From assembly GCA_910586805.1 (NCBI GenBank), contig CAJUJC010000086.1, positions 1-9,233 of the forward strand: DNA of 9,233 nt. Direction: 5' to 3'. Below, piece by piece: positions 1 to 7,911 of this stretch. The notes below the pieces were generated by a model. That model was given only the letters and a program-made list of their open reading frames with translations. It searched no databases and was not told the DNA's origin. Numbering within the stretch: position 1 is the first letter of the stretch; each line of letters opens with the position of its first letter. Made by a program: the position numbers and the translations under genes. The stretch comes from an uncultured Erysipelotrichales bacterium. Lineage in GTDB: Bacteria > Bacillota_I > Bacilli_A > Erysipelotrichales > Coprobacillaceae.

Positions 1-1695
1 AAATATGGTGCACCTATGCGTGCATTGGGATTTGATACACAAGAAAGTATCGCTTTATTTGCACAATGGGAAAAAGCTGGCGTTAATACAGAAATAGCTT
101 TTAGTGGTATGAAAAAAGCAATTTCTTCATTTAGTGCGAGTGGAAAAGATGCAAAAGTTGAATTTAGAAAAACTCTTGATGAAATCGAAAAATGTCCAGA
201 TATTGCTTCTGCAACCACAAAAGCTATAGAAGTGTTTGGAACAAAAGCTGGTCCTGATTTAGCTGATGCTATAAAAGGTGGAAGATTCAGTATTGAAGAT
301 ATGATGAAAGTTGTTGAAAACTCTTCTGGAATTGTCGAACAATCTTTTACCGATATGGAAGATCCAATAGATAAGGCAAAAGTCGCAATGAATAACATTG
401 AATTGATCAGCTCAGATTTAGGTGAGACAATTCAGGGAGCACTTGCGCCAATCCTCGAAAAATTATGTGAACTTTTACAGACTGTTTCAAAATGGTTTAA
501 AGGATTAAATGATACAACAAAAACAGCTATTGTGACAATTGCAGGTATTGCTGCCGCAATAGGACCGCTTGTGTTTATTTTTGGAACATTATCAGGATCA
601 ATAAGTAATATTATGATGTTACTATCTAAATTCGCAACAAATAGTGCATTAGCTGGAACATCAGTTTCTGGGTTTATTGGAACTCTAACAACTTCAATTG
701 CTCCAATTTTAGCAGTTGTTGCTGTAATAGTTGCAGTTGTTGCTGCATTGGTAGAATTATGGAATACCAATGAAGAATTTAGAACTTCTGTAGAAAGTGC
801 TGTTGCATCTATACAAGAATTAGCAACAAATCTTTGGGAAACAATTTTAAATCCTATTTTCACAATTATAAAAGAAACATTATTAGATATATGGGAAAAT
901 GGAATAAAGCCATTATGGGGTCAATGGGTATTGTTTGTTGGAGATATTATTACAAATATGCTACATTTATGGACATCAATAGAACCAATTTTGAATTGGT
1001 TTATATCAGTATTTGGTCCATTACTAGTTGAAGTGTTTAATTATGTGTCTTCAGTATTTTCAAGTGTTGTCAAAACAATAATGGGTGTTGCTGGATCATT
1101 GTTGTCGAACATTAGTCAAATCGTAAGTGGAATTATTCAGGTATTTGAAGGTATCATCGATTTCTTGACAGGAGTATTCACTGGTGATTGGTCAAAGGCA
1201 TGGAATGGTATCAAAAAAATATTTGGTGGTGTTTTCAATGCACTTATTGGTATTGCTAAAGCACCATTAAATATGATTATTGGGCTTGTGAATGGAATGA
1301 TTGGTGGCATTGAAGCGGGTATTAACTTCTTGATTGGATGTGTTAATAAATTAAGTTTTGATGTACCTGATTGGGTACCAGGAATTGGTGGAAAAAAATT
1401 CGGATTTGAATTTGATAAGGTAAAATTAGGAAGAATCGCATATCTTGCAAAAGGTGGTACTTTATTAAATGGTATGGCAATGGTTGCTGAAGCTGGACCT
1501 GAATTACTTATGCAACAAGGAAACAGAACAAATGTATTGCCTTTATCTAATGGTGGTGGAGCTGTAAAACATGATCTTATTGATTATGATAAAATGACAC
1601 AATCATTTATAAAAGCATTACAACATCTTTCTATAAAATACAAAGATGATAAGATAGCCGAAATCATTGATGAAAGGTTATTAAAGGTGATATAA
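1..1695 (+). CDS. Phage tail tape measure protein, C-terminal part (5' truncated by window)
   Basis: The reading frame is open from base 1, so the start lies upstream; 564 residues are visible. The first 150 residues (KYGAPMRALGFD, WEKAGVNTEIAFSGMKKA, then IEVFGTKAGPDLADAI) match the conserved region of phage tape measure proteins (PhageMin_Tail/TIGR01760 type). Hydrophobic stretches follow at about residues 176-209 and 232-251, then a long amphipathic, Trp-rich helical region. The C-terminal part has the usual Gly-rich segment with AKGGTLLNG and VAEAGPELL near residues 483-504. In the virion the protein lies in the tail tube, sets tail length and leaves during DNA injection, and the hydrophobic segments may enter the host membrane. 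The last codons contain AAAGGTGAT (1684-1692), which serves as ribosome binding site for the next gene. Family assignment is firm; full length is unknown. Confidence 0.93.
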   Translation, partial: KYGAPMRALGFDTQESIALFAQWEKAGVNTEIAFSGMKKAISSFSASGKDAKVEFRKTLDEIEKCPDIASATTKAIEVFGTKAGPDLADAIKGGRFSIEDMMKVVENSSGIVEQSFTDMEDPIDKAKVAMNNIELISSDLGETIQGALAPILEKLCELLQTVSKWFKGLNDTTKTAIVTIAGIAAAIGPLVFIFGTLSGSISNIMMLLSKFATNSALAGTSVSGFIGTLTTSIAPILAVVAVIVAVVAALVELWNTNEEFRTSVESAVASIQELATNLWETILNPIFTIIKETLLDIWENGIKPLWGQWVLFVGDIITNMLHLWTSIEPILNWFISVFGPLLVEVFNYVSSVFSSVVKTIMGVAGSLLSNISQIVSGIIQVFEGIIDFLTGVFTGDWSKAWNGIKKIFGGVFNALIGIAKAPLNMIIGLVNGMIGGIEAGINFLIGCVNKLSFDVPDWVPGIGGKKFGFEFDKVKLGRIAYLAKGGTLLNGMAMVAEAGPELLMQQGNRTNVLPLSNGGGAVKHDLIDYDKMTQSFIKALQHLSIKYKDDKIAEIIDERLLKVI

Positions 1696-1696
1696 A

Positions 1697-2362
1697 ATGT
1701 TTTTTTTGGACGGAAAATCTAATATTCAATTAGGATTAATTGCAGAGGAAGAAACATTTGTTGCTAGAGCACCAATTATATATGACGAAATAAGTGTTGA
1801 TTATAAAGATGGATCAGACTTTATCGAAAAAAAATATGCTAATGTAACTGGAAGCATGAATGTTTATTTTACAAAAAAGAAAAAAATAGATGAAATAATG
1901 TCATTGCTTACGGGGACACATGAACTTGTTTATAAAGATAGAAAAACAACCATTAGATTTTATGATCTTATTGAAATTAATAGATTTGGATCAATCCAGT
2001 CAGCTACTGTGAATTTTATAAGATCACCCTTCTGGTATCCCAAAAATGAAACATGCATTTCTTTAAAAGGAAGTGGCTATATTTCAAATTGTGGAAATGT
2101 TTACTCAAAGCCAAAAATCATTCTTGAGGGAACAGGAAAATCTGTGATTAAAATAAATCATATTACATTTGAGTATGATTTTGATGAAGACGGAAAAGTT
2201 ATTATTGATTGTGAAGAAAAGACTGAATCATTTAATAATAAATCAAAATCAAAAAATATCAAAATTGGATTTGAATATCCAATTTTGACGTCAGGGACAA
2301 ATTTTGTTGAAGTATCTGAAGGTACCACAATAAAAATTTATAGAAAGGACAGGTGGCTTTAA
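1697..2362 (+). CDS. Distal tail protein (Dit family)
   Basis: This 221-residue protein is the right size and position for a siphovirus Dit (Siphovirus_tail family), the hexameric hub joining the tail tube to the tip and fibres. An N-terminal beta-rich half carries the ring-forming part. The segment FIRSPFWYPK at about residues 107-116 is the family's typical motif, normally seen as DPFWY just before the second half. The C-terminal half (about 120-221) is beta-rich and would be the galectin-like domain. The start is fixed by AAAGGTGAT, 4-12 bases upstream, inside the end of the tape measure gene, with only one base between the genes. The stop TAA shares its last A with the ATG of the next gene. 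No carbohydrate-binding insertion of the 'evolved Dit' type is apparent at this length. Confidence 0.88.
   Translation: MFFLDGKSNIQLGLIAEEETFVARAPIIYDEISVDYKDGSDFIEKKYANVTGSMNVYFTKKKKIDEIMSLLTGTHELVYKDRKTTIRFYDLIEINRFGSIQSATVNFIRSPFWYPKNETCISLKGSGYISNCGNVYSKPKIILEGTGKSVIKINHITFEYDFDEDGKVIIDCEEKTESFNNKSKSKNIKIGFEYPILTSGTNFVEVSEGTTIKIYRKDRWL
2351..2356 (+). promoter_or_regulatory. Ribosome binding site deciding the Tal start
   Basis: AGGTGG lies 5 bases upstream of ATG 2362. A GTG at 2353 in the same frame would give a protein three residues longer, but this site would then overlap the start codon, and the other purine run, AAAGGA at 2344-2349, would be only 3 bases away. ATG 2362, overlapping the Dit stop as TAATG, is therefore preferred. 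Confidence 0.6.
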
Positions 2363-4860
2363 TGAAAGTATATGAAGCTGGAACAAGAACATTTGAAAAT
2401 AATGGATTGGGAATGATTGAACCACTAAAATGCATAGAAGAAAAAAGGAAATCTCTAAACGGATGGCAAATTGACTGTGAAGTTGAACTTAAATATGTAG
2501 ATATTATCCAAAAAGATAATATAGTTATTGTTGAAACAAAAGAAAAAGGCGCACAACCTTTTCTAATTAATGAACCAAGCATTTCAAATACAATTTCTTT
2601 TACAGCTGATCACATAGTTTTTTCATGTCAAAGATATTTGTTAGATGATGTAAGACCTACAAACCTAATAGCATACGAATTTTTAAAATGGATAAATGAG
2701 AGGACTGACACTAAAAGTCCTTTTGCTGTTTATTCAAATATTCCTTCACGAAATACAAAATATTTTATTAGAAAAAATATGTTAGAAGCATTAGAAGAAA
2801 CAGAAATCATTTTTGATGGAATATATGACATTGATATGTTTGAAATAAAGCTGATGTCAACAATTGGAGATATTAGTGATGTAACATTGATTTATGGAAA
2901 AAACATTGAAGGTATAAAAAAATGGGAATGCTGGGACAATGTTTGTACAAAATTATTACCAGTTGGTCCTGATGAATTAATGCTACCAGAAAAATATATT
3001 GAAAGTGATATAAAATATAGTACACCTTATACAAGAACGATTACATTTGATTTAGAAAAAGAAAAAATAGATGGAACAAAAAAAACAGAAGATGAACTGA
3101 TAAATGAATTAAGAGAACTTGCTGAGGAGTATATAGAAAATAACAAGTATCCTAGAGTTAATTATACAGTAACGGCGAATGTCCCTCAAAATTTAAAAAT
3201 AGGTGATATTATACCAGTTAAGCATCCAATTGCAATTTTTGAAACAGATGTACAGGCATATAAATATGATCATGTATTAAAAAGAGTCATCTCAATCGAA
3301 TATGGCAATTATGAAAGAAATGTAAAGAAAGAATTTAAGAGTATTAAATCTGAAATTAAAGAAGTAAGTAAAAAGAGTGATAATTTTCTAGCGCAAGCAA
3401 AAGATGAAGTGTACTATCTCATGAATATTGCTGGAAAAGATGGTTCAATTGCATTTAGGTTAAATGAAAATGGAGTTATTTATGAAATTATCGCAATGGA
3501 TACAGAGGACATCTCAACAGCAAAAACGATAATGAGATTAAACTCACAAGGATTGGCAGGAACTGATAAAGGAATTAATAGCGCTTTTAATTCTGCTATT
3601 ATGGCAAACGGAACAATAAACGCAGATATGATTAGAACTGGCTCATTACAGGCTATTAAAATTTTAGGTGGATCTATAAACATAAATGATAAATTTACTG
3701 TTGATGAGAATGGTAAATTAAAATGTATTGATGGTGAGTTCTCAGGGAAAATAACGTCTGAAAGTGGTTTTATTGGTGGGTTTTCAATTACTAAAGATGG
3801 ACTTGTTAAAACAACAATGGTCCAACTTGCTAAAGTTTATACTAAAAGTGATTTAGATAGAATTCAAAATATCATAATGGGTAATGTATCACCCACACCA
3901 GAAGATTATAGATTATATGATATTGATAAAGACGGAAAAATAACATCAGCTGATTGGTTAAGAATTGAGCAAATATTCATTCCGATTCAGTCAGATAAAT
4001 TATTTACAGATGTTGTCATCAATAGTTATCCATATAATCCAAATAATATTAATCAACCTATGCTTCTAGTTAGATATAGAGGTGAATCTGGTAAAGTTGC
4101 AATGTCTTCTGAAATTTCAGCGAGAAAAGCCATAGTACATTTTTTTGAGGCGGTTAGTATAACAGCAAAAGATATTTTATGTTATAACGGAGATGACAGT
4201 CATTCTTTTATAACAGATAATATTGGTATATGTGCTAAAAACGGAGGAGCAGGAAATCAAATTTCTTGTGGTTCTTTATATGGAGGTAGTTATTCAGGGA
4301 GTGATAATATTTATTTATATTGTGATTCAGGGTATTTAGCATTCTATTCAGCAGGAAATGCAGTCTATTATAATGGTAATTATATTGATGACAATTGGAG
4401 TGCAGGAAAGTTTTATCCGAGTACAAACGGAAAAGTTGCATTAGGTGCAAGTGGTAATCGTTGGTACAGATTGTATTCCTCAAATGCTTCTAGTGAGTCT
4501 TCTGACGAAAGATTGAAAACAAATATTACTAACTTTGATGAAAGGTATATCAAATTGTTTGAGATGTTAGAACCGATTATGTATAACTGGATAGAACATT
4601 CAGAAGAAAATAAAGAGGCTGGATTGATTGCTCAAAAAGTTCAAGAAGCAATGAAAGAATGTGAAATCACCGATGAAGAGTTTGGGTGTATAGATTATTC
4701 AGGTGAAAAAGGATATTTGGGATTGATATATAGACATTTCTTTATATTAACGATGTATTATATACAATGCCAAAAGAATAATTTTGAAAAATATAAAGAA
4801 GATATAGAAAAACGCTTGAATAGATTGGAGGGATTACATGGTAACAATAACAATGAATGA
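2362..4860 (+). CDS. Tail-tip protein (Tal / prophage tail endopeptidase type) with dockerin-like loop and C-terminal S74 chaperone
   Basis: The protein has 832 residues from ATG 2362. Residues 1 to about 320 match the N-terminal region of phage minor structural/Tal proteins that form the trimeric tip below Dit, including the conserved region FTADHIVFSCQRYLLDDVRP. A charged helix at about 323-349 (probable coiled coil) leads into a beta-rich shaft (about 350-485: NADMIRTGSLQA, then GGFSITKDGLV). Residues 494-540 resemble a dockerin half, with the calcium-type loop DIDKDGKITSAD at 520-531. A Gly/Tyr/Ser-rich section follows, then a Peptidase_S74 intramolecular chaperone starting at SDERLK, with Ser714 and Lys719 at the spacing of the known Ser-Lys dyad. 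In that family the chaperone folds the trimer and cuts itself off just before the Ser. A short coiled coil ends the protein. I see no M23 or lysozyme motif, so peptidoglycan cleavage is not supported. The 3' end overlaps the next gene by 23 bases. Confidence 0.87.
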   Translation: MKVYEAGTRTFENNGLGMIEPLKCIEEKRKSLNGWQIDCEVELKYVDIIQKDNIVIVETKEKGAQPFLINEPSISNTISFTADHIVFSCQRYLLDDVRPTNLIAYEFLKWINERTDTKSPFAVYSNIPSRNTKYFIRKNMLEALEETEIIFDGIYDIDMFEIKLMSTIGDISDVTLIYGKNIEGIKKWECWDNVCTKLLPVGPDELMLPEKYIESDIKYSTPYTRTITFDLEKEKIDGTKKTEDELINELRELAEEYIENNKYPRVNYTVTANVPQNLKIGDIIPVKHPIAIFETDVQAYKYDHVLKRVISIEYGNYERNVKKEFKSIKSEIKEVSKKSDNFLAQAKDEVYYLMNIAGKDGSIAFRLNENGVIYEIIAMDTEDISTAKTIMRLNSQGLAGTDKGINSAFNSAIMANGTINADMIRTGSLQAIKILGGSININDKFTVDENGKLKCIDGEFSGKITSESGFIGGFSITKDGLVKTTMVQLAKVYTKSDLDRIQNIIMGNVSPTPEDYRLYDIDKDGKITSADWLRIEQIFIPIQSDKLFTDVVINSYPYNPNNINQPMLLVRYRGESGKVAMSSEISARKAIVHFFEAVSITAKDILCYNGDDSHSFITDNIGICAKNGGAGNQISCGSLYGGSYSGSDNIYLYCDSGYLAFYSAGNAVYYNGNYIDDNWSAGKFYPSTNGKVALGASGNRWYRLYSSNASSESSDERLKTNITNFDERYIKLFEMLEPIMYNWIEHSEENKEAGLIAQKVQEAMKECEITDEEFGCIDYSGEKGYLGLIYRHFFILTMYYIQCQKNNFEKYKEDIEKRLNRLEGLHGNNNNE
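3841..3981 (+). other. Dockerin-like / EF-hand-like calcium loop within the Tal protein
   Basis: Bases 3919-3954 encode DIDKDGKITSAD (Tal residues 520-531). It has Asp at loop positions 1, 3, 5 and 12, Gly at 6, Ile at 8 and Thr at 9, which is the dockerin type I calcium-loop pattern. The preceding YTKSDLDRIQNIIMGN looks like the helix of a first dockerin repeat whose own calcium loop is missing, and WLRIEQIFI gives the second helix. Only one complete loop is present, so classical cohesin binding is not implied. A stabilising calcium site in the fibre is a simpler reading. Confidence 0.7.
4501..4824 (+). other. Peptidase_S74 intramolecular chaperone (autocleavage) domain
   Basis: The domain covers Tal residues 714 to about 821 and opens with SDERLKTNI. 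Ser714 and Lys719 fit the Ser-Lys dyad of the self-cleaving chaperones of phage fibres and endosialidases. The later segments EPIMYNWIE and KEAGLIAQKVQEAM are typical of the family, and a helical C-terminus follows. Cleavage, if it occurs, would fall between Ser713 and Ser714, releasing about 119 residues. Confidence 0.85.
4827..4832 (+). promoter_or_regulatory. Ribosome binding site for the first fibre gene, inside Tal
   Basis: GGAGGG stands 5 bases before ATG 4838 while still inside the Tal coding region. It favours ATG 4838 over the in-frame ATG at 4853, and implies that the 23-base gene overlap is real. Confidence 0.8.
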
Positions 4861-6493
4861 TGATTTTACATTAAATTGTGATACAAACATCATTCCAGCT
4901 CAACATAGTTCTAATATTTCTTTTAGGTTTGAAGTACCTGAAGAATATAAAGACGCTATTGTTGTGCCTGGATATATGTATTATGATGGATGTAGAAAAG
5001 TTGAAAGTGCCATTGATAATTATAGTAACGGGAACTTTACTTTACCAGCAAATGCCTTTTCTAAAGAGGGAATGCTAGCAATTGCTTTTGCAATAACAAC
5101 AGGAGAAGAAACCATAACAACAACAATTGTAGAATTTGAAGTTAGAGGAAGTGTAAACACTTCTTTTTCTTTGCCTGATGAAACAGTTTGGCAAAATATG
5201 TTACAAAACTTTATGGAACAGTATATGACAAAGGTATATTCATCAATTATTGAGGACCTTATACAAAAGGAACAGGATCATTATCAGCACACTGAGGAAT
5301 TGCAATTGAATGTGACAGGGCTTATAGACAATGTAAATGAAAAAATAGAAAATGGGGATTTCATTCCGAATTTACAAATCGGTACAGTAGAAAGCGGTGA
5401 AACAGCAAGCGCCACAATAACTGGAGAAAAAGATAATCCATTATTGAACCTTATTCTTCAAAAAGGAGAAAAAGGAGAGCCTGGTGATGTTGGTCTACAG
5501 GGTCCACCTGGACCAAAGGGTGATAATGGTGGAATGACAACACATATCGTTGATACATTACCAGAAAGTGGTGAAAGTACAGATATTTATTTTCTTACAG
5601 TAGGCGATAATTATATTCCATTCGTATTTGTTGAAGGGAAATGGATTACTTTCAGCACAGTACGACCAAAACAACTTTTGATTAACAACGATTTCCAAAT
5701 AAACCAAAGAGGAAAAAATCAATACAATTTTAATTCAGAAACATTCGGATTAGACTGCTGGCAGCACCGACAAGGAAGTTATTATAACGCAATAATTGTT
5801 ACGCAAATTGATGGTGGAGGTTGCCACGTTCAATTGGGTACAGATGCAGGAGCTGGATTAAGACAATATGTTGCATCTAGTGAATCGTGTTTGGGGAAAC
5901 CATACACAGCAGTTATTAGCATCGATGGAGTTGTATATAAGGGAACTGTTAAAATGAGAACAACAAATGACCCTGATTATACAGGAGCTATCTCAAATGA
6001 TAGGTTTAGTGTATTTGTGTTTTATGATGAAGCCAACAAGTATATTGTTTATTCATTGTGGGTCCCAGAAGGTAACAAAGAATTTGATATAAACTATGTT
6101 GACCTGTTTGAAGGCAATATTGTTTATCCTCATGTAAAAGAGGATTGTGCTATTGCTTTACAGGAATGTCAAAACAGAGTTATTGTATACAACGAAGTAA
6201 TGTTACCATGTAATTTTTCTTACATCGACAAAAACTACGATAGCATCAGCGCCAATTTGTATTTACCAACTAATTTTAAAGGGCAACCTAATATAAGTTA
6301 CGACACGAAAGAAATGAGAAGTCAGCACGGCGGAACAACATATACTGATTTCACTATAGCGGCTAAAAGATTATATGGTGTAAACATTATTAGAATAATC
6401 TGGAAAAAGGATAGTGGAACTTTTCCTGATACGATAAAAGATGCATATGTGTACGTGAAGAATTTAGTAATATCGTGTGAACTAACATTATAG
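4838..6493 (+). CDS. Baseplate / tail-fibre protein (BppU-like N-terminus, collagen-like segment, receptor-binding-type C-terminus)
   Basis: The 551 residues fall into four parts. Residues 1 to about 110 are beta-rich (FTLNCDTNIIPAQHSSNISFRF) and resemble the BppU-type N-terminal domain that anchors upper baseplate proteins; this match is moderate. Residues about 115-170 are helical and charged, a probable trimeric coiled coil. Residues 210-232 are collagen-like: seven Gly-X-Y triplets running from GEKGEPG to GDNGG. After a small beta domain, LLINNDFQINQRG at 280-292 opens a module found in many phage fibres, where it forms a jelly-roll-like, presumed sugar-binding domain. It closes at 420-445 with YVDLFEGNIVYPHV and a Cys/Gln-rich helix. 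Residues 446-551 may be a terminal receptor-binding domain that I do not recognise. The position after Tal fits a host-binding role. Structural role is fairly sure; ligand unknown. Confidence 0.78.
   Translation: MVTITMNDDFTLNCDTNIIPAQHSSNISFRFEVPEEYKDAIVVPGYMYYDGCRKVESAIDNYSNGNFTLPANAFSKEGMLAIAFAITTGEETITTTIVEFEVRGSVNTSFSLPDETVWQNMLQNFMEQYMTKVYSSIIEDLIQKEQDHYQHTEELQLNVTGLIDNVNEKIENGDFIPNLQIGTVESGETASATITGEKDNPLLNLILQKGEKGEPGDVGLQGPPGPKGDNGGMTTHIVDTLPESGESTDIYFLTVGDNYIPFVFVEGKWITFSTVRPKQLLINNDFQINQRGKNQYNFNSETFGLDCWQHRQGSYYNAIIVTQIDGGGCHVQLGTDAGAGLRQYVASSESCLGKPYTAVISIDGVVYKGTVKMRTTNDPDYTGAISNDRFSVFVFYDEANKYIVYSLWVPEGNKEFDINYVDLFEGNIVYPHVKEDCAIALQECQNRVIVYNEVMLPCNFSYIDKNYDSISANLYLPTNFKGQPNISYDTKEMRSQHGGTTYTDFTIAAKRLYGVNIIRIIWKKDSGTFPDTIKDAYVYVKNLVISCELTL
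5465..5533 (+). repeat. Collagen-like Gly-X-Y coding segment
   Basis: Seven consecutive Gly-X-Y triplets (GEK GEP GDV GLQ GPP GPK GDN) and a final GG lie at residues 210-232 of the first fibre protein. Such short segments are common trimerising spacers in phage fibres. Confidence 0.92.
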
Positions 6494-6508
6494 AAAGGAG
6501 CTGATTAT

Positions 6509-7333
6509 ATGAGAGTGAGAGTAAGAATGATAAGAAAAAAGAACGAAATTCATGCCTTGAATGGCACTGTTATTGATTCATTAGAAAGCAACAGTGTAAA
6601 GGATGCTCCTTCTATAAACGTTGTAAATAAAGCACTTGCAACAAGAACCCTAGTGAAAAATGGGGACTTCAAATTGAATTTTGGTGGGAAAAGTGAGTAT
6701 ACACAAAAAGGTGAAAGTATATATAAATGGAATCTAGCTGGAGAACCATTTGATAGTACACTGACTGTAAATGATGATGGTACAATTACAATACAAAATA
6801 ATTCAACTGCTAATTCATATTTTTCACAAAATATAAATATTTCAGGAAAACATATAGCGAATGTTAAAGTATTAAATATTGGTGGAACTTGTGAACTGTA
6901 TTTTGGTGGTAACAGTGAGAATTTAAATTTAGATGTTGGTGAAAATAGGTTTTTATTAGATTCAAACGCTAATGAAGTAGGAATAAGATTAAGACAAAAT
7001 TCATCTATAACACTTGAATACATTGATTTATTTGAAGGCAATATTGAATTACCTCATATAGAAGAAACATATCAGGAAGCATTTGAAAGATGCAAGAATG
7101 AAAATGGTTCTATTTATGTAGTGGATGTAGATGTAAACAATCTTAAATATTCTGGACTATATGTAATATCAGGAAATAACCAATTAAACACACCTAGTAA
7201 AGACATATGGTTTATAAGGGTTGAAGCTTCAACAAATGATAGAGTTATTCAATGGGCGACTATTGGTAGAGGTGGACAAACATATAACAGAAATTTATTA
7301 AATGGTACCTGGTCGGATTGGTTACTCATATGA
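6509..7333 (+). CDS. Second tail-fibre protein with C-terminal pyocin-knob-like domain
   Basis: The protein has 274 residues. Its start is set by AAAGGAG at 6494-6500, 8 bases upstream, and the gap from the previous gene is 15 bases. The basic N-terminus is followed by KDAPSINVVNKAL (31-43), a linker typical of the neck of phage fibres. Residues 50-195 resemble the module of the preceding gene: LVKNGDFKLNFGG near the front and YIDLFEGNIELPHI at 171-184, followed by a helix with a Cys. Residues about 206-273 match the pyocin-knob pattern of fibre tips: SGLYVISGNN, then QWATIGRGG, then YNRNLLNGTWSDW. It is probably a receptor-binding accessory fibre. It lacks an obvious baseplate-anchoring domain, so it may attach through the preceding protein. 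The lack of collagen repeats and of a long coiled coil suggests a short appendage. Confidence 0.75.
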   Translation: MRVRVRMIRKKNEIHALNGTVIDSLESNSVKDAPSINVVNKALATRTLVKNGDFKLNFGGKSEYTQKGESIYKWNLAGEPFDSTLTVNDDGTITIQNNSTANSYFSQNINISGKHIANVKVLNIGGTCELYFGGNSENLNLDVGENRFLLDSNANEVGIRLRQNSSITLEYIDLFEGNIELPHIEETYQEAFERCKNENGSIYVVDVDVNNLKYSGLYVISGNNQLNTPSKDIWFIRVEASTNDRVIQWATIGRGGQTYNRNLLNGTWSDWLLI

Positions 7334-7455
7334 TCAAAGTTGGTTTTGATATTAAAGTTTAATAGATTAATTTCTTATTATAGAAAGTAAAAAAACAAAT
7401 AAGTTCTCATGCCTATCTTTGATAGGCTTTTATATTTGATGAAAGGAAGAATAAA
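7334..7455. other. Gap between tail and lysis modules
   Basis: This 122-bp AT-rich gap holds a terminator-like hairpin (7411-7431) and the holin ribosome binding site AAAGGAA (7442-7448). No convincing promoter is seen: TATTAT at 7376-7381 has only a weak TTAAAG at 7352-7357 upstream, and any transcript from it would have to pass the hairpin. Confidence 0.6.
7411..7431 (+). terminator. Intrinsic terminator or attenuator between tail fibre and holin
   Basis: A perfect 7-bp stem, GCCTATC (7411-7417) with GATAGGC (7421-7427), has a TTT loop and is followed by TTTTATATTT. The U tract is interrupted after four bases, so read-through into the holin is likely. It may end most tail transcripts and set a lower level for lysis genes. 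Confidence 0.65.
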
Positions 7456-7911
7456 ATGAAAAATTTAAATTATTTTGTAAGCACATTAGTAGGTGCTTTT
7501 TTTAGTTTCTTTGGAGTTTTAGCAATTCCATTGCTGTTACTTGTACCATGTAACATTATTGATTATTTCACAGGAATGGCAGCTTCAAAGATTGAGGGCA
7601 AGAAAATTGAAAGTAAGATTTCATTTCAGGGCATTGTCAAAAAAGTAACAATGTATGTATTAATCTTTGTCGGATTTGGTATTGATTGTATGATTAGCTA
7701 TGTAACATCAACATTACATATTGATATGATGTTTCCGTTATTATTCAGTGCAATTGTTGCTTCATGGTTGGTTATTAATGAACTGATATCAATCACTGAA
7801 AATTGTGAAAAGATTGGACATGACATTCCTTTGCTTGCTCCAATTTTAAGATTTATTAAAAGTAAGATTGAGTCAACCGTAGAAATAGAAGAAAATGAAA
7901 ATCATGAGTAG
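7456..7911 (+). CDS. Phage holin (toxin secretion/phage lysis holin family)
   Basis: The 151 residues match the Phage_holin_4_1 (TIGR01593-like) family in size and layout. There are hydrophobic segments at about residues 8-31, 64-84 and 92-112. The family-type stretch DYFTGMAASK lies at 36-45, and WLVINELISITENCEKIGHD (104-123) follows the last membrane helix. The charged C-terminus (SKIESTVEIEENENHE) would be cytoplasmic. Holins of this group form membrane lesions that end infection and let the endolysin, which has no signal peptide, reach the cell wall. The ATG follows AAAGGAA by 7 bases. The stop codon TAG at 7909-7911 lies inside the ascending stem of the hairpin before the endolysin gene. 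Confidence 0.9.
   Translation: MKNLNYFVSTLVGAFFSFFGVLAIPLLLLVPCNIIDYFTGMAASKIEGKKIESKISFQGIVKKVTMYVLIFVGFGIDCMISYVTSTLHIDMMFPLLFSAIVASWLVINELISITENCEKIGHDIPLLAPILRFIKSKIESTVEIEENENHE

Noticed and set aside
432..863. Minus-strand open frame of 143 codons inside the tape measure gene
   Set aside because: It lies opposite a well-supported gene, its protein is low-complexity Ile/Thr/Ala, and it matches no family I know; a shadow frame.
2353..2361. Upstream GTG start for Tal
   Set aside because: It overlaps the best ribosome binding site (AGGTGG) and would add only three residues; ATG 2362 is better spaced.
2362..4860. Peptidoglycan-cleaving activity in Tal
   Set aside because: Some Tal proteins carry M23 or NlpC/P60 domains, but no such catalytic motifs are visible; the only peptidase-type motif is the S74 self-cleaving chaperone.
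6550..7041. Minus-strand open frame of 163 codons opposite the second fibre gene
   Set aside because: The + strand gene has a strong ribosome binding site and recognisable fibre motifs; the opposite frame is Ser/Phe/Pro-rich shadow sequence without context.
7330..7362. Ten-codon ORF starting in the stop region of the second fibre gene
   Set aside because: Too short, without its own ribosome binding site and without recognisable sequence; the overlap with the stop is likely chance.
7352..7381. Possible sigma-70-type promoter before the holin (TTAAAG, 18 bp, TATTAT)
   Set aside because: The -35 box is poor, such matches are frequent in AT-rich DNA, and the hairpin at 7411 would stand between it and the holin.
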